Shown here one piece after another: positions 15,564-23,832 of a DNA stretch of 48,724 nucleotides (position 1 is its first letter; every line of letters starts with the position of its first letter). Made by a program: the position numbers and the translations under genes. Under the pieces are notes generated by a model, which was given only the letters and a program-made list of their open reading frames with translations, had not been told where the DNA came from and ran no database searches. Origin of the DNA: a virus; the IMG/VR virus record IMGVR_UViG_3300042568_001401, positions 1 to 48,724 of that record. One strand, written 5' to 3'.

Positions 15564-15914
15564 TTAAGCAGCATTTCCGTTAATGGTGTCGTCGGATCCT
15601 GGATTTTCGTCGCTCACTGCCAAGATTGCATCCACTTCCACTCGGCGTATCACCAGCTTTTCACCCGCAGGTTCAGTGAGCTCCACACCACGAGTCCAAC
15701 GTCCATGCTCAATCAAAACATATTGGCCCACAGTGATGTCCTTTTGTTCGTGGCCCACCGCGTATACCTTGGCCCACCGGGGTCTGATACCACTGCTGCG
15801 AGCGTCGTCGCCCAGCAGCACGATTCCGCCCTGGGTGACTCTTTCACCAAAATGCATGTCCTGCACAATCACATGGTCGTGCAAGGCTTTGATATTTCCC
15901 TGAGTCTTAAACAT
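15564..15914 (-). CDS. GroES-like co-chaperonin (cpn10, gp31 analogue)
   Basis: 116 aa. ALHDHVIVQDMHFGERVTQGGI followed by WAKVYAVG and VGQYVLIEHGRW are the cpn10 beta-barrel with its mobile loop; the barrel motif V.AVG is preserved. Like T4 gp31 it probably replaces or assists host GroES in folding the major capsid protein. The C-terminal 20 residues are a polar extension. The upstream gene ends 3 nt before it. Confidence 0.88.
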   Translation of the reverse strand: MFKTQGNIKALHDHVIVQDMHFGERVTQGGIVLLGDDARSSGIRPRWAKVYAVGHEQKDITVGQYVLIEHGRWTRGVELTEPAGEKLVIRRVEVDAILAVSDENPGSDDTINGNAA

Positions 15915-15917
15915 GAG

Positions 15918-16205
15918 TTACTTTTTTTCTCCAATTGGGGGTTTTGCATCTGCAGACACACTGACTTCCACCAAAGCACTGGATTTGCGACTTTTTTCTG
16001 GTGGTTTGGGCACAGTGCTATGCAGCTTGTAGTATTCAGTCATTCTTTGATTGCGAGTTTTGGTAATTTTTCCAGTGGTGGGGCTGAGTTCGTCACCACG
16101 AGCATTGACTCTCATGTTTCCCACAGCCACAGTTTTTTCATTTTTAGATTTGAGTGCTTCCATATCAATCGGAACGCCATTTGAAGTTGTTACAATGTTT
16201 GCCAT
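15918..16205 (-). CDS. Small conserved hypothetical protein
   Basis: 95 aa, basic and largely disordered in appearance (NEKTVAVGNMRVNARGDELS, then Lys/Ser-rich). This resembles a short protein found in many T4-like phages. Function unknown. AAGGAAAAA precedes the start. Confidence 0.6.
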   Translation of the reverse strand: MANIVTTSNGVPIDMEALKSKNEKTVAVGNMRVNARGDELSPTTGKITKTRNQRMTEYYKLHSTVPKPPEKSRKSSALVEVSVSADAKPPIGEKK

Positions 16206-16223
16206 AGTTTTTCCTTTGTGTTT

Positions 16224-16733
16224 TTATTTAAGAAATTCTGCGATATCCAGATCCCAATACAAACTGTTGATCTGATGTACTCCTATTTTGTAAAGTGCGA
16301 AGCTGGCTACACTGCTACCGCGTCCTACTCCCATCACAATATCGTGTTGTTGAAACACTGTGACCATGTAATGAAGGTACCTCAACAGATCCAGTAGACC
16401 ATAATCTAAATAAAGCAGCAGTTCCTGCCCCATGCGCTGGAGCTCTGCCTGGTCATTGCACCTACTGAGCAAAAGTTCAGCAATGTCCAGTTGTTGGAAC
16501 TCCGTGGGCATCTGCCAGTTTGATTGCATTTTTTCGTGCATGTCAGCGGGATCAGCAGTCTCCAACCAAGCATGTACGATGTTTAAATCACTATATGTGT
16601 CAGTGACACCCAAATTGTGTTTGAGTGGATCCAGTACAAAAACTCCAGACAAATCCTTGTTGGGATCTGTACGGATTAAATCCAGCAGTTCAGCCTGAGA
16701 CCAACCCACTTGGCCACACGCATTAATCTTCAT
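16224..16733 (-). CDS. DnaE-like fragment with GxGRGSS motif
   Basis: 169 aa from ATG 16733 (11-nt overlap with the upstream stop). The last 45 residues, GVGRGSSVASFALYKIGVH then YWDLDIAEFL, match the nucleotide-binding loop of the DNA polymerase III alpha palm, where GPGRGS leads into the DxD catalytic segment. The protein stops just before that segment and the N-terminal PHP region is missing, so polymerase activity is unlikely. Small DnaE-like proteins of this kind occur in other T4-like phages; the role is unknown. Confidence 0.7.
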   Translation of the reverse strand: MKINACGQVGWSQAELLDLIRTDPNKDLSGVFVLDPLKHNLGVTDTYSDLNIVHAWLETADPADMHEKMQSNWQMPTEFQQLDIAELLLSRCNDQAELQRMGQELLLYLDYGLLDLLRYLHYMVTVFQQHDIVMGVGRGSSVASFALYKIGVHQINSLYWDLDIAEFLK

Positions 16734-17403
16734 CAGTCTGTTTTCCGCCATTGAAAACTTCAGCATTAAATTTGGGAGATTTCCGACCCTTCTTGATATC
16801 TATTACTTCTGCTGCACGATCTGGAATAAATTCATAAGTTTCTTCAGTTTCAGCAGTTTCCTCCCAACCCAGTTCTAGATCTTCCCAGGTAGTCACAGTG
16901 ATGTCACCCACTGCATCAAATGTCATAAGATCACTGCGATGCCACCAGGGGATTCGATTTTTACGTCGACCCTTTAATTTGGTTCCTTTGGCAAAAGGAC
17001 CCATAGCGTCGCCGGCTTCAAATTCATACCAAACCTGGTCACCAAATTTACTACTGATTCTTACTTTGTTACAGGTAATAGCATCTTCCAGAGCTGCATT
17101 GATTTTGCAGTACAGAGCAATGCCAATCACCTGATCATAGGCTTCTTCTGGAAGCACTACCATTTTTTCTGGGTAGATATCAGTGAGTTTTTGCATCAGG
17201 GGATTATTATGACTTATGAAAATACTGTGAGCAAAAAGTTCATTCACAATCACTTTCATTCGTTCGAAAGCAATATTTTGATGGCGTGCATTTTCGCTTT
17301 TGGTCACCATGTGTAAATCTACTGAAAAATGATTGGGGAAAATTTTATCATCATAAGCACATATTCCCAAAAAATCACTGTGCCAATCCAATTTTACATT
17401 CAT
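16723..17403 (-). CDS. Conserved phage hypothetical protein
   Basis: 226 aa. DWHSDFLGICAYDDKIFPNHF, QNIAFERMKVIV and VLPEEAYDQVIGIALYCKIN recall a protein of marine T4-like phages. The C-terminus is Glu- then Lys-rich. No catalytic signature. AGGAATCTATT precedes the ATG and overlaps the TAG of the 74-aa gene upstream. Confidence 0.6.
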   Translation of the reverse strand: MNVKLDWHSDFLGICAYDDKIFPNHFSVDLHMVTKSENARHQNIAFERMKVIVNELFAHSIFISHNNPLMQKLTDIYPEKMVVLPEEAYDQVIGIALYCKINAALEDAITCNKVRISSKFGDQVWYEFEAGDAMGPFAKGTKLKGRRKNRIPWWHRSDLMTFDAVGDITVTTWEDLELGWEETAETEETYEFIPDRAAEVIDIKKGRKSPKFNAEVFNGGKQTDED

Positions 17404-17412
17404 AATAGATTC

Positions 17413-17637
17413 CTAACTGATATCAATCACATCTGATATCTTTTGATTTTTGCTGAGTTTTTCTAACAACGCCTGATTGCGTCGAATCTGTTCTGCTGCC
17501 AACGATTCACGAATCATGATAGCTTGTTGAACAACACTACCATTTCCATTACCACGCAATACCATATTTATTTTGGAGATACGTTCCTGCAACTCCTGAT
17601 CAGTGAGAGTAGTGAGATCCTGGAGCAAAGGGTGCAT
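17413..17637 (-). CDS. Small helical hypothetical protein
   Basis: 74 aa, predicted entirely helical (LTDQELQERISKINMVL, QALLEKLSKNQ) and possibly a coiled coil. Its ATG overlaps the MazG stop (TAATG), so it is translationally coupled to mazG. Not recognised beyond similar short proteins in T4-like phages. Confidence 0.55.
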   Translation of the reverse strand: MHPLLQDLTTLTDQELQERISKINMVLRGNGNGSVVQQAIMIRESLAAEQIRRNQALLEKLSKNQKISDVIDIS

Positions 17638-18038
17638 TAAAGGTCCCCCGCCTTTCTGTTTTCACTGTAGTAAACATTAAATTTACCACCAGGATATCTG
17701 GACTGAAGTTTGTTGACATTTTCTGCAATCACCTGATTGGGGTCCAGACCCAATGCAATACAGGCTTGAATCCAGTACCACATGATGTCTCCCAATTCTC
17801 TCATAAGATGAAAATGAGTTTCAGGGTTAAATGATTTGCCCTGAAACATCACTTTCTTTAGTATTTCATTGAATTCGCCAGTTTCGCTGCTAAGACCAAT
17901 TCCAGCAGTGAGCAGGCGGGGGACATTAAAATTGCTGGCGTGTGCGGCCATTACATCATCCAAGTGGTCCTGGTTCTTACTGGGGTTACTGGTAACCCCA
18001 TCTACAAATTGTTTGTAAGCGTTGAGATCTACGTTCAT
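17637..18038 (-). CDS. mazG: MazG-like nucleotide pyrophosphohydrolase
   Basis: 133 aa. AGIGLSSETGEFNEILKK and ELGDIMWYWIQACIALG carry the metal-binding ExxE and ExxD motifs of all-alpha NTP pyrophosphohydrolases. Phage MazG is proposed to adjust nucleotide or ppGpp pools; with the HD protein at 14044 this suggests control of starvation signalling. A late-type box lies exactly 5 nt before the ATG. Confidence 0.85.
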   Translation of the reverse strand: MNVDLNAYKQFVDGVTSNPSKNQDHLDDVMAAHASNFNVPRLLTAGIGLSSETGEFNEILKKVMFQGKSFNPETHFHLMRELGDIMWYWIQACIALGLDPNQVIAENVNKLQSRYPGGKFNVYYSENRKAGDL

Positions 18039-18043
18039 ATGTG

Positions 18044-18051
18044 TATTTACT
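18044..18051 (-). promoter_or_regulatory. Late-type promoter box, AGTAAATA, 5 nt before mazG ATG
   Basis: AGTAAATA-CACAT-ATG. The box differs from TATAAATA at two positions but has the same spacing to the start codon as the other leaderless late genes. Confidence 0.5.
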
Positions 18052-18081
18052 CAGCATAACACAGATCCCAGAAATATTCAA

Positions 18082-19131
18082 TTAGTAACCCAATTGTGTT
18101 GCTATTAAACTTGCGCCCTGAATCACAGTAAAAGTGTTGCCACTGGTTTTGGAACTCACGCTCACTGTGACGTTACCAGTATGAGTAAATGTTCCAGTAA
18201 TGCGAACAAACTTAGCACTGGTACTGCTGGTTGTGACTGTACTGCCAGTGCTGTCTGAAGTGATTGCTGTGTTTGCTGTGAATGCACTAGTGGGTCCAGC
18301 TTGTTGTTCCACCACATAGTAACAGGTTCCTGCGCTGAAATTCATTGCCAAACTATGAGTGTCTGTGCTTCCGTTGGAATGAATAATGGGCAAAGCTGCT
18401 TCAAACTTGTAGACTTTATTAGCCAAAGCAGTAAAAGACAATGTGCCCACTGTGGAATTTCCCACCACCACAAATGAATTGCCGGTTATTACTGCATTCG
18501 CAGTCAGATACTTCACAATGGGTTTGGGTTTGCTATCCACTTCTCGTACAGCAATGGCGCCGCCAGCATCAGCGGTATCAAAAACCAGATCATAATAACC
18601 AGTGCTGGGGAATGTGATCACACGGGTGGTGTGATCATAGTTGGACAGAGCTCGATCGTACAATGAGATAGCCGCTGGCAGGGTGATGGTGTGAGTCACG
18701 TTTGTTACATTAACTCTGAGTTTCAGTTCGCCGTACTTTCCACTGGGTGGTAGGTTGCTGAATGCCAAAGTGCTGGATACGCTAGACCCACTCAGTGTCA
18801 CAGTCTGAAAACTACCATCAGAATAATCAATAGTAAGGGTTCCAGCGGTAGTAACAGTACCTTTGGTAGCAGTGGTCAAGCTACAATCTTTAAATACCGC
18901 CCCTTCCAGGATTGCATCAGCTAAATTGTTGCTAGTAGCTGATGGTGTGCTGCCGTAGGTTAACGGAGCTTTTACCACCACTTTGTCCATGAGATCATTG
19001 ATTTCACGAGCGGTTACTGTAAAATTATTCTTGATACTGGTGAAATTATCTCTGAATCCCTGGCTGTTGTTATCAACTCCAGCTACTGGATAATTCTGAT
19101 TAATGCTATTGGGTGTGATTTGACTAGACAT
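18082..19131 (-). CDS. Virion structural protein, tail-fibre or baseplate associated
   Basis: 349 aa, Thr/Ser/Val-rich and beta-structured. The N-terminus SSQITPNSINQNYPVAGVDN then NSQGFRDNFTSIKNNF is a signature of structural proteins of T4-like marine phages, and the same GFRDNF-like motif opens the 1112-aa fibre (DAFRIINENFTDLY). Its start overlaps the stop of the 1543-aa gene by 8 nt. Precise virion location unknown. Confidence 0.75.
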   Translation of the reverse strand: MSSQITPNSINQNYPVAGVDNNSQGFRDNFTSIKNNFTVTAREINDLMDKVVVKAPLTYGSTPSATSNNLADAILEGAVFKDCSLTTATKGTVTTAGTLTIDYSDGSFQTVTLSGSSVSSTLAFSNLPPSGKYGELKLRVNVTNVTHTITLPAAISLYDRALSNYDHTTRVITFPSTGYYDLVFDTADAGGAIAVREVDSKPKPIVKYLTANAVITGNSFVVVGNSTVGTLSFTALANKVYKFEAALPIIHSNGSTDTHSLAMNFSAGTCYYVVEQQAGPTSAFTANTAITSDSTGSTVTTSSTSAKFVRITGTFTHTGNVTVSVSSKTSGNTFTVIQGASLIATQLGY

Positions 19132-22100
19132 CTACTATTCCTCTATCTATGATAGTGCTGTGAATGAACTTAATGTATTTAGTGCCTTGATCTGTTTCCA
19201 GGTATGTATCTGTGTTCTGATCAAAGAATTCTGTGGTTCTGTTATCAAAAACTGTGCCATCTGCCGCGTTCATCTGTGAGTCACGATTGATGAAACCCGG
19301 CACCGAATAACCAATCCCCAGTGTTGCTGGATCCACCAAACTCACAACCTGCCCGCCGTGGCGAACACCAGAGCGCACAATCACACTGTCAAATGTTTCG
19401 CCAGTGTAACCAAGTGACTGTTCAAACCTCAAAGTGATAATGCCTGATTCATTTTCCAGCATTCTCCAGATACCAGCTCGCTGATACTGATCTTGTGGAG
19501 TGTCCAACAGCACAAAATAATCTGCCGGGAAAGAGGGTTCTGCGCTGTGTGCGTAGACACAAACATAATATGCTCCGTTGTAGCTCACTATGTCTCCCTG
19601 AGTATAAGATGAACCGCTGCTCCATACTGTGTATGCTCCTGGTGTAGTAAATGTCAGTGTATCACCGTCATTTAATGTTTGTACACTATTGAGTGTGACA
19701 GCTCGGGTTACGGCATCTATGGAAGTCACAGTGGGCGATCCTGCGATAGTACCACCACTCACTGTTTGACCCACTGTGATCAAATATACAGAATCCAATA
19801 TCACTGTTTGACTTGCGACAGTATTTCCAGTTACCACCGCGGTAACTGTTTGTGTTTTGGTAAGTTCAGTGTATCCCGGAATTATTCGATAGGTTTCGTA
19901 ATTGTCACCGTACAGATCCACAAAACTGACCTGCGTTCCAACGTCCAGTGTTTGCCCAACGTCCAGTGTTTGCACAACACTCAGTGTAACAGTGTTGAGA
20001 ACCGTATCAACAGCAGTTACTACTGGTGCTCCGATTATGCCAGTGCCTTGTGCAGTCATTCCTTCACGAATTCTGTCCACGCTATCCACAGTAATAACGG
20101 TGTTTGAAGTCGTGGACGCAATCAAAGTCACCAGTTCAGTTTCATCAAAACTGGGATTGAGTCTTCCCCAACCATCGTAGTCGGGGAATTCTTCAATTTC
20201 CGAAGCAGCAAAATTTTCCTGTTTGTAAAATACCAAAGTCTTGTTGTGTAAGCTGCCACGAGCACCATCCACCACACCAGCAATTTGTAGATCTCGCATC
20301 AGTTTTCCATTGATCTGGCAGAATGGTGAATCCACAGCAAAGTCCACTTCTCCCACAATACGAATTGGCACATTGTCATCTATTATTATTTGATCCCAAG
20401 TAGTGGGTTGATTGTCTTTGAACTGATCCAGATCTTTATCATAGTTTAGAGCCAATCCGTCGTCCCAAGCATAACGGTCAGTTACTGCACTAACAGTATT
20501 GACTTTTAGTACCTGCTGTAGTTTATACAAGGCCAGTTTTCCTGTGCCGGGTTTGAGATATACCAGGGGAACAGCCTGAACATAGTTCAAATATCTATTA
20601 TTAGGTTGTCTGCTGGTCATCCAGCTGGGCAAAAATTTACGATTGTTGGGAGTCAACACTGTTCTAAATCTGCGTTGCATGTTGGGCAAGCTGGCAGGGT
20701 AAAGATCCAACAGTCTATCCTGACTCACATCCAGTAGTTCGGTATCTGTGCTATCCAGAGCTGTATCAGTTGTAATCGGTATGTTTAGGCTTCTAACATC
20801 CACGGTACCAGTTATGGTGTTACCAGTACTGGTAGTGAGATTGTCCAGTGGGTCTACATAGATAACTTCGTATTCTACATTGCCGTTTGAATCCAAACTC
20901 TGTGCCCATCGAAGTTCACGAAAAACATATCTTTTGTTATAATGATATGCAGCTATGGCACTAATTACTTCAGCATCTTTGGCAGTGTCCAATCCATACC
21001 CCACCAACATGCGATATCTGTTCTGTCTTCCAAACCAATGATCATCTGGACGATATACGTTTTCATCTGGTATTATCAGGTCGTTGTATATAGCTCTGGA
21101 GATTTCATTACGATCACGCTCGTTGAGAGCAAATTCCAGATAAAAGTTGCTACTGGGTCGTGTTTTATAATCCAGAACACGGAATGTGAAAGTTTTGGTG
21201 CTGCTTATGAGTCTTTGAATAGGATCATTCAAATATGTTTCAGCCACAACATTCACGGTATAGGTTCTATCAAAAGTGGTCTCTCCAGTGGATACGTCAA
21301 AGGTAGTTCTATCATTGAGAACAAAATGCTGATGACTGATTCGGCCTTCAATTTCTCCGTTTTCAGAAATCCTCAAACCACGTGGAATATCTGTGCCGTC
21401 AAATCCCAGTGTAGTATTGTTACTTATGGTTTGTGCAGAGCTCAGTCTCACTGTGCTGTTTGACTCATTGATCTCTAGCACCAAGGGATAGCCCACTATG
21501 CCTTCTCCACTCACAGTCATATTGAGCGCCAAATTATCCACGCTGTCCAGTCTGATATATTCAGATTGTGTGAAATTGCCCAGCACTGTTTTGAAGTTTT
21601 TTGACACAAACCGATATTTTACTTTGCTTCCGCCCTGATTCACAGCCTCCACGCGAAATTTACAAGGAACACCGCTCATGATATCACCCAAATCAGTATC
21701 AGTAACCCAGTTGAGCAAATAGTTGGCGCTGCTGCTTATAGTAATCTGCTTTTCCCACAATGTACTAGATGGGTTCACCAAATGATATTCTGTAAATGTT
21801 GGCACCGTTTGATTACTGGAGAAAGTCAGGGTGTCGCCGGCATATACTCCAGACCCAGTGGGCGCTGCACTCAGTGTCACAGTGGATAATGTATTATTGA
21901 TACTGAGTACAGTGGTGCCTCCTGTTATGTTGTTGCCAGTCACTGTGGCTCCCACCACAATTTCAGCTACACTATCCAAAATCATAGTATCAGTCACACT
22001 GTTAGATTGCACCACAGCAGTGGGGTCCCAGTTGCTTCCGGTCTGATACAATCTTTTTACACTGGGCTCGGAATAACTATCAGCATTGGTACCAGTAAAT

Positions 22101-23755
22101 CTCTTGGCATACACAATGCTTCCCTGCTGAATCTCTTGAACAAACTCCAGCACATAATAACCAGGAGTAACTGATTCCACAAATTTCCACAAACCAGCTC
22201 GTTTATTCTGAATTGAACTGCTGGTACTAGATGAACTCTCAGTCCACCCTGGAATAATTGTGCTGGTCTCATCAAACCACCCGTCTGCTTCAACGGTACT
22301 GGGATCTGTGGTATAAGTGGTTCCGTCTAAACCATCATAAGTCGCTGACATGTTTTCTTGTTGAAAAAACACAATGGTTTTATCAACAAAATTGGTGTAA
22401 GGAACATCTAGCCCCAGATTATCCAGAACAGCCTGTGTTTGGTTGTTTACAATACTAAACGGCAGAGTAGTTGCATAGTCAGTCTGGATGGCGATTTCAC
22501 TGGCTTCGTGTTTCTTTTTGTATACTCTGACCCAAAAGTTATAGACTTTTTCGCCCTGTGATATGGGTTTCAGATAACCGTATAACCATCCAGTGTCTGT
22601 GTTGATTGCTAAATCTTCCGGAAGAACTTCGTCCAGATCCTGCGTGATCAAATCACCATCAGTGTCATCAGGGTTTCTACTAGCAGTATATTCAATGGTT
22701 GGAGGAGTTAAAAAACCCAAAGTTTGTAATAGTGTGCCACTGACTTCCACTAACACAATACTGGGGTTTTCAGTGTAAATCAGCAAACGCCCGTTATTGA
22801 CTTCGGCACTAACACCAGGCACGATTGCTCGATTGATGTCAGCAGCCAGATCCACCACAGTGGTTCCAGTGAGCACCACAGATTTCCCATCTATGCTGAT
22901 CTCGTCATCCTGAGTCAGAACCGGGTCAACCACTGAACTTACCACAGTGGGCCTTCTCACAATGGGCAAAATTTCAAAACCAATATCATCGCCGTCAAAA
23001 TCTCTGGCAGAAAATCTATAGTAAAAATAATTTTCATCCAACACTGTGTCTATAGCTGTGCCACGATCCAACAATACTGGCGCTCGAAATGAAATACTGC
23101 TATCACTCAAGCTGCTGTCGGTGTAGATTTCAACAGTATCGCTGGTGAGCAGATCACTTTGTACGATAATAATGTTGTAGGTGGCAATAACTGGAATTTT
23201 GCCATCAGTGATGTTTATATCAAAATTATAAGTAACGCTGGGTTCAGTCACTGGCTCAGCATACCCAGTGATTCTGCCAGTGGAACTGAGTTCCAGTCCC
23301 AAAGGCAATCTACCGCCCACAACACGATAAGTTAGTGTATCACCAGGATCACGATCCAGTGCGGTTACATCAACCTCTACCCAGGTGCCGTCAGCAAATG
23401 TTCCCAGATTTCGATTGGAGTAAGGTGCTGTTCTGGGCTCTGGTGGATCTTCACCAGTGACTATGATACTAAAAGTTCTGTCGCTGAGTTCTCCCAGATC
23501 ATTGATGCAGCGAATCACAAACGTAAACACTGTTTCTTCGTTTACATCCAGCGGAACTCCGCTGAGTTTCCCACTGGGATACCCTTTGATGTTTCCAGAA
23601 GGCGTTAAGATCAATCCGGGTGGCAATCCGCCACTCACAATCTGAAATTCTGCGCGACTGTTTCCAGTGGACACTTGCAGTTCAAGTTCATAGGGTTTGA
23701 GTTCAACAGCAGTTCCCAAACTTCCTGCGTTAGTGATCCATTGAGGTGCAGCCAT
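19124..23755 (-). CDS. Giant virion protein with Ig-like modules
   Basis: 1543 aa. It begins with putative Ig/cadherin-like domains of the He_PIG type (GGLPPGLILTPSGNIKG near residue 42; GGRLPLGLELSSTGRITGY near 146), which recur along the protein. Four related beta modules of about 55 aa containing ILDSV...G.TVSG...V..I....TVTLS lie near residues 590, 715, 1235 and 1335. A 6-residue direct duplication (QTLDVG twice) comes from an 18-bp tandem repeat near 19943-19978. Likely a tail-fibre or adhesin-like component. It ends in TAG. Confidence 0.75.
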   Translation of the reverse strand: MAAPQWITNAGSLGTAVELKPYELELQVSTGNSRAEFQIVSGGLPPGLILTPSGNIKGYPSGKLSGVPLDVNEETVFTFVIRCINDLGELSDRTFSIIVTGEDPPEPRTAPYSNRNLGTFADGTWVEVDVTALDRDPGDTLTYRVVGGRLPLGLELSSTGRITGYAEPVTEPSVTYNFDINITDGKIPVIATYNIIIVQSDLLTSDTVEIYTDSSLSDSSISFRAPVLLDRGTAIDTVLDENYFYYRFSARDFDGDDIGFEILPIVRRPTVVSSVVDPVLTQDDEISIDGKSVVLTGTTVVDLAADINRAIVPGVSAEVNNGRLLIYTENPSIVLVEVSGTLLQTLGFLTPPTIEYTASRNPDDTDGDLITQDLDEVLPEDLAINTDTGWLYGYLKPISQGEKVYNFWVRVYKKKHEASEIAIQTDYATTLPFSIVNNQTQAVLDNLGLDVPYTNFVDKTIVFFQQENMSATYDGLDGTTYTTDPSTVEADGWFDETSTIIPGWTESSSSTSSSIQNKRAGLWKFVESVTPGYYVLEFVQEIQQGSIVYAKRFTGTNADSYSEPSVKRLYQTGSNWDPTAVVQSNSVTDTMILDSVAEIVVGATVTGNNITGGTTVLSINNTLSTVTLSAAPTGSGVYAGDTLTFSSNQTVPTFTEYHLVNPSSTLWEKQITISSSANYLLNWVTDTDLGDIMSGVPCKFRVEAVNQGGSKVKYRFVSKNFKTVLGNFTQSEYIRLDSVDNLALNMTVSGEGIVGYPLVLEINESNSTVRLSSAQTISNNTTLGFDGTDIPRGLRISENGEIEGRISHQHFVLNDRTTFDVSTGETTFDRTYTVNVVAETYLNDPIQRLISSTKTFTFRVLDYKTRPSSNFYLEFALNERDRNEISRAIYNDLIIPDENVYRPDDHWFGRQNRYRMLVGYGLDTAKDAEVISAIAAYHYNKRYVFRELRWAQSLDSNGNVEYEVIYVDPLDNLTTSTGNTITGTVDVRSLNIPITTDTALDSTDTELLDVSQDRLLDLYPASLPNMQRRFRTVLTPNNRKFLPSWMTSRQPNNRYLNYVQAVPLVYLKPGTGKLALYKLQQVLKVNTVSAVTDRYAWDDGLALNYDKDLDQFKDNQPTTWDQIIIDDNVPIRIVGEVDFAVDSPFCQINGKLMRDLQIAGVVDGARGSLHNKTLVFYKQENFAASEIEEFPDYDGWGRLNPSFDETELVTLIASTTSNTVITVDSVDRIREGMTAQGTGIIGAPVVTAVDTVLNTVTLSVVQTLDVGQTLDVGTQVSFVDLYGDNYETYRIIPGYTELTKTQTVTAVVTGNTVASQTVILDSVYLITVGQTVSGGTIAGSPTVTSIDAVTRAVTLNSVQTLNDGDTLTFTTPGAYTVWSSGSSYTQGDIVSYNGAYYVCVYAHSAEPSFPADYFVLLDTPQDQYQRAGIWRMLENESGIITLRFEQSLGYTGETFDSVIVRSGVRHGGQVVSLVDPATLGIGYSVPGFINRDSQMNAADGTVFDNRTTEFFDQNTDTYLETDQGTKYIKFIHSTIIDRGIVDV

Positions 23756-23794
23756 AAAATTCTCCTATACAAATTACACAATGTCGTCAATTTG

Positions 23795-23802
23795 TATTTA
23801 TT
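23795..23802 (-). promoter_or_regulatory. Late-type promoter box, AATAAATA
   Basis: AATAAATA lies 39 nt before the ATG of the 1543-aa gene, with AGGAG near the start codon, so this structural gene has a normal leader. Confidence 0.5.
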
Positions 23803-23832
23803 GTTTGTGAGAGCAGTTTGATAGATGCACCG

